Below, one piece after another: positions 17,045-26,249 of a DNA stretch of 64,000 nucleotides. Below the pieces are notes generated by a model. It did not search any database and had not been told where the DNA came from. It was given only the letters and a program-made list of their open reading frames with translations. Made by a program: the position numbers and the translations under genes. Numbering within the stretch: position 1 is the stretch's first letter; every line of letters starts with the position of its first letter. Source of the DNA: JAIBBG01 sp040381475 (lineage in GTDB: Bacteria > Bacteroidota > Bacteroidia > Flavobacteriales_D > Sanyastnellaceae); assembly GCA_040381475.1 (NCBI GenBank), contig JBEIHH010000002.1:1-64000 (forward strand), written 5' to 3'.

Positions 17045-19741
17045 TCAGACTTCAGATAATGGTTCGCCGGAAAAGGCTGACTTCAGGCTGAGTGCAAATA
17101 CAACCAACATGACTGCAAGTACCAGTATTGAACCAATCCAGTTGATGGTAACAGCTTTCGAATAAGATGACGGCTCAAACGACCACTCAATGTTATGTTG
17201 ACCAGCAGGAACCATAACACCGCGCAGAAAATAGTTCGCCCTGAAAGCATCTACTTCTTTGCCATCAATTCTACAAACCCATCCTGCGGGATACCATATT
17301 TCACTGAAAATAAGAGGAGCTTCAACAGGTGCGTTGCTGCTATAGGTTATTTTTTTAGTTGCGTATTCAACCAAGTTCACAGAAAAAGTGGAATCAACAG
17401 ACACACCGGATTTTGCCAAACCTGAAAACTCGCTTCCTACTAACGCGGTGTTGGCAGGATTGATTTTGGAAATCGATAGCATTTCATCGTTTGCGTCTTT
17501 TGCCACAACCAGATCAGAAACAAACCAGGCATTGCCCAAAGCAGATTTATTGACAATCGGCGCGGCATCTCCGCTGTATTTAATGTATTTGGTGTTGAGC
17601 ATAGCGAGCACCTTAGAAGCGCGCACAACAGAATCAACTTTATTGATATCCTGAGTTTTGAATGACGCGGTTATAGAGTCTATTTCAGCAGCGATATAAA
17701 AATCTATCATTTCCTGATAGCGCTTCAGCTTTGCCGCATGATAACCCCCAATACTTTTGTGGAAGTATGCTGTTCCAGATTCCGAGAACGTACCACGATT
17801 TGCCAGTAAGACCCTGTAATTGGTACCAAGATTTAATGCCCCATATTCAGCAGCTGAGCGAATTTTCTCTTTATCAAATGATTTATATATGCTCCGCTCA
17901 TTCGCAGCCTTTTCCAGTAAAGAAAAATTTTCATCGAAATTTGTCGCATTGCTGCGTTCTGCATTCAAGATGAAATCATCGCACTTATCGGGTGTGTATG
18001 GAAGGAACCGACTTTCTTCCTTGTCATAGTGGGCATATTCCAGTTTACCGGTTTGTGGATTTTTTTTCTTCTCACTGCTCATATAACGGCGATCAACGCT
18101 CCACATATCAGACATTGACACTATGAAAGATACACCTGCAAAGATGTACCACTTCATATGACCAAGCACTGTCAATGCCGTAAGGATGGCTATAAGTAAA
18201 ATAATCACGAGACTTCGCTGAGCATCTTGTTTAAATACTTCCGATCGCACTTCCACCAAAGCATCTTCGAGATCTCCAATCAGCGCGACGGTTTTTGAAT
18301 CACCCTTATACTGGTCTCGCATCTCATCGAAATATTCCACTTCAGCAACAGAAATCAAAGGACCAGTAACAGAAGGAACATTGGCAACAACAATCATGGT
18401 GACTGCCAGAGCGCCGATACCACCAAGAATTAGTTTTCTTCTGCCGGACTGTACACCGTCCCGAATCAGCTGATCAACAAACAAAATACCCAAAGCCGGA
18501 GCCATGATCTGTATAAGTACAAGAATCATTTTGGAATCCCTGAACTTGTTGTACATCGGAAAATTGTTGATGAAAAAATCATTCAACCCATGCATGTTTT
18601 TCATGCAGAGAAAAACTGCAAGCATGGTCAATAGCAGAAAAGGCCATTTCAAGGTATCCTTGATGAAAATAAGCGCCAATACAAACAAGAACATCATGCC
18701 TGCGCCGAAATAAAACGCCCCTGCAGAACTTCCCTGATCACCCCAGTATTGAGGGAAACCCTGTAGATTTTCCCTCAGGTTTTTTGGAGCCTTTTGCATG
18801 GCCTCCCGATTTTCAGTGAGCGGAACGGCAGATGAGCCGCCTTTGGCATTGGGGATCAACATTGCCCACGGTTCACCTGGTGCCATGTTGTATTCAAGAA
18901 TATATTTCACATTCAGACCATCCGTTGCCTGAGCCGATTCTTCTTTGCCTTGAGGAACAGCCGTAAGATCGGATTTACCCCTCGTGGTGAATTTACTGTA
19001 CTCATAGGTCGTGAGCAGATTCCCCAGATTCGGCATCAATGCCAATGCTCCGGCCACCAAAAGAATGGCAGAGATTCTGAATAGATCCTTTAGTTTTTTC
19101 TTTAAAATTAGCCTGATGCTTTCACCTATTGCTACAGCCACAACCAGAAAAGCCAGGTAATAGGTCATCTGTAAATGGTTTGAAGCTAAGTGCAATCCAA
19201 AGAATAGCATGAATAAAGTTCCTCCGAGCATCCACTTAGACCGGTAAGTGAGAATAATACCCCCTAAGGCCGGAGCCATGTATCCAATGGCATTCACTTT
19301 TGTAATATGACCACCTCCGATGTAGAGGATATTGATCGTGGAGAGTCCGAATGAAACAGCGGCAACTATAGCCAGCCAAGGATTAACCCGAAGACAAAGC
19401 ATGAGAATGTACATACCCAGCATGCACATGTAAAGAGAACCAATGGGTGGAGCTGTATACAACTTGATCAGTTCATCAATCTGTCGAAGCAAATTGGAAG
19501 GGTAAGTGACATTCGTCTGGTAGACCGGCATGCCTCCAAACATGTTATTTGCCCACAGTGCCTCCTCATTGTTGACAATACGGTAATCCGAAGATTCCTT
19601 GGACATACCCATTACTTTTTCGAAATCTGGTTGTTTGAGGCCGTATTCATCCCCGACCATATCGAAAAAAAGAGTCGCTAAAACTATGAATAGGATTACC
19701 GCAACAAAATGCGGAAGAATGCGCAACAGGATTGATTTCAT
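17045..19741 (-). CDS. YfhO family membrane protein
   Basis: The 898-residue protein matches the bacterial YfhO family: a long N-terminal hydrophobic part with about a dozen helices, a large extracytoplasmic insertion, and a C-terminal domain with a final helix (INWIGSILVLAVMLVVFALSL). Typical segments are AFYFGAGMMFLFVLALIFI and MYNKFRDSKMILVLIQI in the middle and FSEIWYPAGWVCRIDGKEV with FRANYFLRGVMVPAGQHNIE near the end. Characterised Firmicutes members help glycosylate teichoic acid; in Bacteroidota the role is unknown. I infer a GT-C-like sugar transfer from a lipid carrier. Confidence 0.85.
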   Translation of the reverse strand: MKSILLRILPHFVAVILFIVLATLFFDMVGDEYGLKQPDFEKVMGMSKESSDYRIVNNEEALWANNMFGGMPVYQTNVTYPSNLLRQIDELIKLYTAPPIGSLYMCMLGMYILMLCLRVNPWLAIVAAVSFGLSTINILYIGGGHITKVNAIGYMAPALGGIILTYRSKWMLGGTLFMLFFGLHLASNHLQMTYYLAFLVVAVAIGESIRLILKKKLKDLFRISAILLVAGALALMPNLGNLLTTYEYSKFTTRGKSDLTAVPQGKEESAQATDGLNVKYILEYNMAPGEPWAMLIPNAKGGSSAVPLTENREAMQKAPKNLRENLQGFPQYWGDQGSSAGAFYFGAGMMFLFVLALIFIKDTLKWPFLLLTMLAVFLCMKNMHGLNDFFINNFPMYNKFRDSKMILVLIQIMAPALGILFVDQLIRDGVQSGRRKLILGGIGALAVTMIVVANVPSVTGPLISVAEVEYFDEMRDQYKGDSKTVALIGDLEDALVEVRSEVFKQDAQRSLVIILLIAILTALTVLGHMKWYIFAGVSFIVSMSDMWSVDRRYMSSEKKKNPQTGKLEYAHYDKEESRFLPYTPDKCDDFILNAERSNATNFDENFSLLEKAANERSIYKSFDKEKIRSAAEYGALNLGTNYRVLLANRGTFSESGTAYFHKSIGGYHAAKLKRYQEMIDFYIAAEIDSITASFKTQDINKVDSVVRASKVLAMLNTKYIKYSGDAAPIVNKSALGNAWFVSDLVVAKDANDEMLSISKINPANTALVGSEFSGLAKSGVSVDSTFSVNLVEYATKKITYSSNAPVEAPLIFSEIWYPAGWVCRIDGKEVDAFRANYFLRGVMVPAGQHNIEWSFEPSSYSKAVTINWIGSILVLAVMLVVFALSLKSAFSGEPLSEV

Positions 19742-19834
19742 CTCAGCTTGATTTCAATAATTGAGGTGGGGAAGGTATAACACAGAAGGCCAACATGGAA
19801 AAGCATGAAGCAATAGAAAAACTTACGGTGATTA

Positions 19835-20098
19835 CTAATCCTTCAATTCAACAAAATCGGCGTAGTCGTCGCCTGACTTGGTCTTATTCGTTTTGTTATT
19901 TTCGATAATCACGTGACCTTCAGGGCGCTGTGGACGCTGGCTTTCCCGCTGTCTGTGCATATTCTCCTTCATGCGCTCATCGGCTTTACGAATTACGTGA
20001 GGCAGAGCAAGACGGGCTACAATCCGAATGATAAATGAAATAATCAGGATCCAAAAAATGATCCTCAGAATTCCGGAGAAAGACGCTTCATACATCAT
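19835..20098 (-). CDS. DUF4834 family small membrane protein
   Basis: The 87-residue protein has one hydrophobic helix near the N-terminus (ILRIIFWILIISFIIRIVAR) and then a polar tail with basic residues and glutamines, ending DDYADFVELKD. This layout fits the DUF4834 family of Bacteroidota, of unknown function. It lies 93 bases upstream of the YfhO-like gene and on the same strand. The Met-Met start leaves a one-codon ambiguity. Confidence 0.75.
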   Translation of the reverse strand: MMYEASFSGILRIIFWILIISFIIRIVARLALPHVIRKADERMKENMHRQRESQRPQRPEGHVIIENNKTNKTKSGDDYADFVELKD

Positions 20099-20191
20099 GA
20101 GGCAAAATTAATATCACTTGGACAAAACCTGAACATTTCCCGCAGTTAAAAGACGTTACCGCAATGATATCGAACCGGGAAATCCTTGATT

Positions 20192-23179
20192 TCACTTGAT
20201 TATTAGTTTTGACTTCTGTTCAGTGCAGCCGGACTGATTCAGGATCACTTCATATTCCGCTTTGGGCAGATAGAACATTCCATTGTCTGCCTTCTTTATT
20301 TTCAATGGCTTCTTTTTATTATCGGGATTAGAATTAATCTTCTCTTCGAGTTGTTTCGAAGTTTCTTCACTGATATCAGGAACATACTTTACCACATTCA
20401 AACCAGCCACCACGTCTTTCACTTCCAGCGTTTTCAGCAATAGCTCTTCACCGAAACGAACTTCAATAACAGCAGCTGACAGAGCCTTTTTGCTGTAAAA
20501 AACGAATTCTATTTCCGGTGAATCCAACTCAAGCCATTTGCTCCAGTTACTTCCCCAATTGCCGCTCCATTCCACTTCTGCGGGTTTAAAAAAGTAATTA
20601 CATGAATCAATTTTATCAGGCAATTGGCCAACAAAATCAATATCTGCAACCCATAAACTTCTGCCATGAGTGCCAATCAGAAGATCCCGGTCGCGCTGTT
20701 GAATGGCCAGATCATGAACGGCCACCGCAGGCAGGTCATCACTGAATTGCATCCAACGTCCGCCCCGGTCAATTGTCAGATACAAACCGTGATCAGTTCC
20801 CGCATACAAAATCCGCTCATCCGCCGGATCCTCTCTGATCACGTTCACAGGCTCTAAAGGCAGTGAATCAGAAATCTTCTTCCAGGTTGTGCCCCAATCC
20901 TCGGAAACGTAAATCAAGGGACTAAAGCAATCATTCCGGTATCCATTGAGAGCAACATACATACGACCAATGTGATGCGAAGAATGAATGATCCGGGAAA
21001 CCCAAAATCCGGATGGTAAACCGTTTGTAATCTTCTGCCAGGTATACCCATTGTCTTTTGAGATGTGAACAAACCCGTCGTCAGTGCCGACTGCCAGCAG
21101 ACCGAATCGCAACGGTGATTCGGATATAGCCGTAATTGTTCCAAAAGGCACGTTGCCGGCAATACCTCCGGCTGTGAGATCACCACTCAAAGTCTCAAAG
21201 GTTTCTCCACGATCCGTTGAGCGATGCACTTTGTTCGAACATATATATAGTATATCCTGATTAAACGAAGAAAGAAGAATTGGTGTCTGCCAGTTCCAGC
21301 GCAAGGGCCTTTCACCAAGTTTGTGCTGAACTTGCAAGTACTTTGTTTCACCTGAACTCAAGTCGGTCCGCATATAATTGCCGAACTGATAACCAGAATA
21401 AACTACCGATGGATTTCTATTATCCACCATGATCTGCATGCCATCGCCGCCATTTATCTCGCTGTAAGGATTTTTACCCTGTATTTTCCATGATTCGTCT
21501 ATAACCGCATTGTGTGGTGCAATCCATGTTCCATTGTCCTGGAGTCCGCCATAAACATTGTAGGGTGTGTTGTTATCAACCTGAACTGCATAAAACTGGC
21601 CTACTGGAATAGAATTGCAGTTCACGTAATATTTGCCGTCATCATAACTGATCTGAACGCCACCATCACAGCCGTTGATGAGATGTCCCGGTTTAACAGG
21701 ATTTTCCCAGACAACATGGTGATCAGCATGTACATTCCCCGGATTGATTCCGGTGAAAGTCTTTCCACCATCATTGCTGCGAAGCAACGGAACACCTCCG
21801 ATATATAATTTTTTCGAATCATGGGGAGAGACTTGAATCAACCCAAAATAATAGCCATAAGTAAACACCACGTCATCAAGATAATCCTCATGAGTCCGAT
21901 TCCAAATACTTGACATTTCATCAAATAAATAAACCTCGGCACCTACAACAGGTGTATCGAAAAGATCAACATTGGCATCGTACAAATAATCGTAAAACGC
22001 TTTGGGTGCGACTTCTCCCTTCCTCACCATCTCTTTAGCAGAAGAAGCTTTAACAGATTCATCAAATCCATTTTTTTCAAGGAAAATGTCAAGCAAGGAA
22101 TCATTGAGCAATAAAAACTCGTTCTTAGTCATCGAAATAAAATCCGTCTTTTTCAAATCTTCCTTGTCAGTCTGATCTTCATCCTTTTCAGGACGACGGT
22201 CCTGATTATCGATAATTGCATAAAGAAATTTTCCTTTATCGCTGTGATGAAGACTTAAACCAATTCTACCTATCCAACCGGATTTGGTGTTGTTGAAGAG
22301 CGACGGCGAGTCGACAGAAGACGGATTTTCCTTGTGAGAAATGAGTTGCCATTTTTCGCCGCCATCGCTTGTCCTATAAACTCCACTTCCTTTTCCATTT
22401 CCCTGAAAATTCCAGGCCGTTCTGGTCCGTTCCCAGGTTGCAGCGTACAACTCATCAGCATTCTCAGGATCAATTACCAGATCGACAGCTCCGCAAATCG
22501 GCGAGACGTAGAGAACCTTTTTCCATGTCAATCCACCATCTTGCGTTCTGTAAACACCACGATTTTCGTCCGGTGAATAGAGATGACCCAAAACAGCCAC
22601 CCAGGCGATCTTATTATTCTTCGGATGTAAAATAACCTTCCCGATGTGATGTGATTCATCAAGTCCGCTGTGCTTCCAGCTCCATTCTTCTCCATCCTTA
22701 CCTGAAGACCTTGTTCCAACAAAAACGCCAACACCACTGTAAGAAGATCGGGAAGAATTTACCTCACCGGTGCCTACCCAAATGGTTTCATTGTTTTTCC
22801 AATCCACCGCAAAATCACCAATAGTCATTACGATTTCATGATCAAAGATTGGCTGAAAACTCTGGCCGTTATTTCTTGTCATCCACAATCCACCACTTGC
22901 AAATGCTACAAAAAAATGCGTAGCGTCGAGAGGATCAACTTCAATATCAATTACTCTTCCGCTCATCACAGTTGGTCCGATATTTCTGAGTGGAATTTCT
23001 CTGGTAAGACTTTGATCGGAGAGCTTATTTCTTACTTCGAGACTTTTCAATCTTGCTACCGCAGTAGTTGGCAGTATACCTACTGCCGACTCCTGTCCAG
23101 CGTTTTTTCTTTGAGCATAGGCTGCCAAATGCATCAACTGGAACAAAGCCAGCAGAATCAGAAACCTCGTCTTCGTCAT
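20192..23179 (-). CDS. exported VPS10/sortilin-like beta-propeller protein
   Basis: The 995-residue protein has a clear signal peptide (FLILLALFQLMHLAAYAQ) and then many BNR/Asp-box blades of the form S-x-D-x-G-x-T-W: examples are YRTQDGGLTWKKV, YRTSDGGEKWQLI, HRSTDRGETFETL, HISKDNGYTWQKI and YVSEDWGTTWKKI. These blades form the beta-propeller seen in VPS10 and sialidase-like exo-proteins common in Bacteroidota. An insertion at about 330-400 is rich in charged residues. No catalytic acid or T9SS sorting domain is evident at the C-terminus. Annotated relatives are often called glycosyl hydrolase without proof, so I make no enzymatic claim. Confidence 0.85.
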   Translation of the reverse strand: MTKTRFLILLALFQLMHLAAYAQRKNAGQESAVGILPTTAVARLKSLEVRNKLSDQSLTREIPLRNIGPTVMSGRVIDIEVDPLDATHFFVAFASGGLWMTRNNGQSFQPIFDHEIVMTIGDFAVDWKNNETIWVGTGEVNSSRSSYSGVGVFVGTRSSGKDGEEWSWKHSGLDESHHIGKVILHPKNNKIAWVAVLGHLYSPDENRGVYRTQDGGLTWKKVLYVSPICGAVDLVIDPENADELYAATWERTRTAWNFQGNGKGSGVYRTSDGGEKWQLISHKENPSSVDSPSLFNNTKSGWIGRIGLSLHHSDKGKFLYAIIDNQDRRPEKDEDQTDKEDLKKTDFISMTKNEFLLLNDSLLDIFLEKNGFDESVKASSAKEMVRKGEVAPKAFYDYLYDANVDLFDTPVVGAEVYLFDEMSSIWNRTHEDYLDDVVFTYGYYFGLIQVSPHDSKKLYIGGVPLLRSNDGGKTFTGINPGNVHADHHVVWENPVKPGHLINGCDGGVQISYDDGKYYVNCNSIPVGQFYAVQVDNNTPYNVYGGLQDNGTWIAPHNAVIDESWKIQGKNPYSEINGGDGMQIMVDNRNPSVVYSGYQFGNYMRTDLSSGETKYLQVQHKLGERPLRWNWQTPILLSSFNQDILYICSNKVHRSTDRGETFETLSGDLTAGGIAGNVPFGTITAISESPLRFGLLAVGTDDGFVHISKDNGYTWQKITNGLPSGFWVSRIIHSSHHIGRMYVALNGYRNDCFSPLIYVSEDWGTTWKKISDSLPLEPVNVIREDPADERILYAGTDHGLYLTIDRGGRWMQFSDDLPAVAVHDLAIQQRDRDLLIGTHGRSLWVADIDFVGQLPDKIDSCNYFFKPAEVEWSGNWGSNWSKWLELDSPEIEFVFYSKKALSAAVIEVRFGEELLLKTLEVKDVVAGLNVVKYVPDISEETSKQLEEKINSNPDNKKKPLKIKKADNGMFYLPKAEYEVILNQSGCTEQKSKLIIK

Positions 23180-23210
23180 AAAATTGAATAGGCTTTAAAT
23201 TGCTTTTAGC

Positions 23211-24335
23211 TTACTTTATATATCTCCAGTCGTGATTGTTCTTGATTGATTTCAAAGATTCATAAATGAGTTTAATTACGGCCTCAACATCTTCCATGTG
23301 AACCATTTCAACCGTAGTATGCATGTATCTCAGTGGAAGTGAAATAAGAGCGCTGGCAACACCTGCGTTGCTATAAGCGAATGCATCTGTATCCGTACCT
23401 GTGCTTCTTGAAACTGCAGCACGCTGAATAGGAATATCATTTTTGGAGGCAGTATCAATAATGTGTTTTAGCAAATTGTTTTGCACAGCAGGTCCATAGG
23501 AAACTACAGGGCCTTTACCGCACGCCAGATCACCATTTACAACTTTATTCATCATAGGTGTCTGTGTGTCGTGACAAACATCTGTTACAATTGCCACATC
23601 AGGTTTGATCCTGTGTGCTATCATTTCAGCCCCACGCAGACCAATTTCCTCCTGTACAGAGTTTGTGAAATAAACTCCGAATGGAATTTTATCCTTGCGT
23701 TCTTTGATCAACCTGGCCACCTCAGCAATCATAAAACCACCAATGCGATTATCGAGCGCGCGACCGAGATAGTATCGGTTGTTCATGATCATGAACCCAT
23801 CCTCGAAAGTGCATACACAACCAATATGGATACCCATTTTCTCCACTTCATCCTTTGAAGTTGCTCCAACTTCAAGGAATAAGTTCTTCATGCTCGGCGA
23901 TTCTTCTTTGGCGGCATCACGAACGTGAATGGCAGGCCAGCCGAAAACTCCTTTCACTACTCCCTTTTCTGTATGAATATTCACCCTCATGCTCGGTGCA
24001 ATCATGTGATCGCTGCCACCATTCCTTCTCAGGTAAATGAATCCATCATTTGTGATGTAATGCACAAACCATGATATCTCGTCGGCATGAGCCTCCACTA
24101 CCACTTTATAGGGAGCATCCGGGTTGATAACCCCGACTACCGTGCCATAGGTATCGACAATATGTTCGTCGACATATGGCCGTATGTAATCAAGCCACAA
24201 CTGCTGGCCCGGCTTCTCGAAACCCGTTGGCGCTGCATTATTGATATATTGTTCTAAAAACTTCAGCGAAGCTTCATTGGTAATTTTTTTGGACTTGCCG
24301 CGTGAGCTGGATTTTGCTTCTTTCTTTTTTGCCAT
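23211..24335 (-). CDS. M42 family metallopeptidase
   Basis: This is a cytoplasmic, probably di-metal aminopeptidase of the M42 (glutamyl aminopeptidase/deblocking) family, 374 residues. Metal ligands and catalytic residues are visible in HADEISWFV (His, Asp), RALDNRIGG (Asp), SVQEEIGLRGA (the catalytic Glu and a ligand Glu), IVTDVCHDT (Asp) and YMHTTVEM (His). The first 20 residues are unusually rich in Lys and Ser (MAKKKEAKSSSRGKSKK), a tail outside the catalytic fold. The upstream gap has a -7-like box. Confidence 0.9.
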   Translation of the reverse strand: MAKKKEAKSSSRGKSKKITNEASLKFLEQYINNAAPTGFEKPGQQLWLDYIRPYVDEHIVDTYGTVVGVINPDAPYKVVVEAHADEISWFVHYITNDGFIYLRRNGGSDHMIAPSMRVNIHTEKGVVKGVFGWPAIHVRDAAKEESPSMKNLFLEVGATSKDEVEKMGIHIGCVCTFEDGFMIMNNRYYLGRALDNRIGGFMIAEVARLIKERKDKIPFGVYFTNSVQEEIGLRGAEMIAHRIKPDVAIVTDVCHDTQTPMMNKVVNGDLACGKGPVVSYGPAVQNNLLKHIIDTASKNDIPIQRAAVSRSTGTDTDAFAYSNAGVASALISLPLRYMHTTVEMVHMEDVEAVIKLIYESLKSIKNNHDWRYIK

Positions 24336-24355
24336 GTAACTCGATTTTATTGGGT

Positions 24356-24363
24356 CAAATGTA
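24356..24363 (-). promoter_or_regulatory. candidate -7 box for the M42 peptidase gene
   Basis: Read on the minus strand this is TACATTTG, an exact match to the Bacteroidota -7 consensus TAnnTTTG, 20 bases before the start codon. No clear -33 TTTG stands at the right distance, so the call is weak. Confidence 0.35.
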
Positions 24364-24475
24364 ATTGAGGTAATGACTTAACCACTTCTCCTTTATCTCC
24401 AAAATCCAATAAAATCTAACCACTTCAGTTCATGGCCGAAATGAGCATTGTTCGTGATTTCGAGCTTAATTTCGC

Positions 24476-25153
24476 ATGCACATGGAGCAAATCAGAATTA
24501 TTGAAACGGCAGATGGATCGCATTCGCTTTACAATGAGACACTTTGCGAAACATACCACTCCACTCATGGAGCAGTTCAGGAATCCATGCATGTGTTTAT
24601 TCATGCCGGACTTCGATACATGCTCCCACGGGCAAACGAGTTATCAATTCTTGAAATCGGCTTTGGCACCGGACTGAACGCCCTGCTCACAGCGGCAGAA
24701 GCTGAGAAAAATCAACTAAAAATCAACTTTACCAGTCTGGACACATTGCCACTCCAACCCGACGTATTTGAAAAACTCAATTATTCAGCGGAAAGTACCG
24801 AGAACAGGTCAATACTGCTGAAACTTCATGTGGCACGATGGAATCAAAAAGTCTCCATAACACCATTCTTTGATCTTCATAAAATTGAAATCCCGGTTCA
24901 GCAATTTTTCACAGAGGAAAAATTCGATCTGATTTATTACGATGCATTCGGTCCACCGGCACAGCCGGAAATGTGGACCATTGAAATTTTTTCTCTGCTG
25001 AACCAATTACTTCATCCGAATGGCATTCTAGTTACCTATTGCGCGAAAGGTCAGGTGCGCCGTGATCTTCATTCAGCAGGTTTCGATGTGGAAAGACTGG
25101 AAGGACCACCCGGTAAAAGAGAAATGTTAAGAGCGCGAAAATCCATTCAATAA
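24476..25153 (+). CDS. mnmD: tRNA 5-methylaminomethyl-2-thiouridine methyltransferase, MnmD type
   Basis: This is a stand-alone methyltransferase of the MnmC N-terminal domain type (MnmD), which uses S-adenosylmethionine to finish the mnm5s2U34 modification of tRNA wobble bases. The 225-residue sequence has the family start (IIETADGSHSLYNETLCETYHS), the SAM loop EIGFGTGLNALL, and the signature YYDAFGPPAQPEMWT with LVTYCAKGQVRRDL near the end. The FAD-dependent MnmC2 half is absent, as expected for the one-domain form. Either of two Met codons, two residues apart, could be the start. The Nudix gene follows after six bases. Confidence 0.9.
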   Translation: MHMEQIRIIETADGSHSLYNETLCETYHSTHGAVQESMHVFIHAGLRYMLPRANELSILEIGFGTGLNALLTAAEAEKNQLKINFTSLDTLPLQPDVFEKLNYSAESTENRSILLKLHVARWNQKVSITPFFDLHKIEIPVQQFFTEEKFDLIYYDAFGPPAQPEMWTIEIFSLLNQLLHPNGILVTYCAKGQVRRDLHSAGFDVERLEGPPGKREMLRARKSIQ

Positions 25154-25159
25154 AAGATC

Positions 25160-25630
25160 ATGAGCCAACCATCAAGATTCAATGTTCGTGTTTATTTCCT
25201 GCTCATTCATGATGATGGCAAACAGGTGTTGGTGGCTGATGAAATCATTGCAGGCAATGCATACACAAAATTTCCAGGTGGCGGGCTAGAATTCGGCGAA
25301 GGCCCGGAGGACTGCGTCTTACGTGAAGCTATTGAAGAACTTGGTCAGGAAGTTGTTGTCAAAGAGCACTTTTATACCACCGGGTTTTTTATTCAATCGG
25401 CATTCAGGCCGGCAGATCAGGTCATTTCTATTTACTATACTGCAAATCTCAAGGAGAACCAAAAATTCAAAACATCGGAAATCAAGCATGATTTCGTCCA
25501 GAAAGAAAAGGACGAGGAATCTTTCCGCTGGCTCAATGTAGAATCCATCCGCATAGATGATTTTGATTTTCCGGCTGACCGGCATGTTGCCGGAATACTC
25601 ATGGAAAAGTTTGCCAGGACCAGTCTGTGA
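25160..25630 (+). CDS. Nudix hydrolase
   Basis: The 156-residue protein contains a Nudix box: GGLEFGE, seven residues, then REAIEELGQ, carrying the metal-binding glutamates. The preceding strands (VRVYFLLIHDDGKQVLVADE) are typical of the fold. The likely reaction is hydrolysis of a nucleoside diphosphate linked to another group; the substrate is not evident. It is six bases behind mnmD and may be co-transcribed with it. It converges on the next gene with 42 bases between stops. Confidence 0.88.
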   Translation: MSQPSRFNVRVYFLLIHDDGKQVLVADEIIAGNAYTKFPGGGLEFGEGPEDCVLREAIEELGQEVVVKEHFYTTGFFIQSAFRPADQVISIYYTANLKENQKFKTSEIKHDFVQKEKDEESFRWLNVESIRIDDFDFPADRHVAGILMEKFARTSL

Positions 25631-25672
25631 ACCATTGCGGATCACAATTCCAAAGTGCGGTCAAACAAAATT

Positions 25673-26248
25673 TTAGACAGCAAGTCTTTTCATGACATGC
25701 TTTTCTACAGCTTCAAATAACTGTTCGGGGTTCATGGTTCTCCATCTGATTTCATTGAGTTGACCACCGAGCACGAAATAGCTGTCGATATTGGCCGACT
25801 GAAAATCTTCCAATACGTGCGTACGAAAATTCATCATGGCTATCCAGCCATCGGCCTCATTAACATCCTCAAACCATTCTTCATAATAGCTGTCATCAGA
25901 ACAATGGAAATTCAGCACGTTTTCACCGATCAAAATAAACTTTGAGATACCCCTGTTCATCATGACCTCAATTACTTCACGTTTCAAAAACATGATATCA
26001 TTATAGAGAAGATCATTCCATTCGCCGATCATTTCGATAATAGCAAAACCATCGTCATACTGGCAATAAAGCACTTTGAGAAATAGTGTGTGACTTCCAA
26101 ACTGATCCCATTGCGGATGTATATAGTGATCATAAATCTTCGACGAAAACTCGAATTCAGAATATTCCCTGTCATAGAAGGGTGAATCAGGATCTTCGCT
26201 TGCTATATAAAAGCCCCGCCAGTTATAATATGGTTCTAGAGTATGCAA
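25673..26248 (-). CDS. conserved-looking protein of unknown function behind murQ
   Basis: I do not recognise it. The 191-residue soluble protein is strongly acidic and rich in Trp, Tyr and Phe (LEPYYNWRGFYIASEDPDSPF, YYEEWFEDVNEADGWIAMMNF in adjoining parts), with no signal peptide, membrane segment or metal motif. The only plausible start is a TTG one base after the murQ stop; no ATG occurs in the first 70 codons. The tight spacing suggests co-translation with murQ, so a role linked to muropeptide recycling or its regulation is possible, but that is only inferred from position. Confidence 0.7.
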   Translation of the reverse strand: MHTLEPYYNWRGFYIASEDPDSPFYDREYSEFEFSSKIYDHYIHPQWDQFGSHTLFLKVLYCQYDDGFAIIEMIGEWNDLLYNDIMFLKREVIEVMMNRGISKFILIGENVLNFHCSDDSYYEEWFEDVNEADGWIAMMNFRTHVLEDFQSANIDSYFVLGGQLNEIRWRTMNPEQLFEAVEKHVMKRLAV

Positions 26249-26249
26249 C

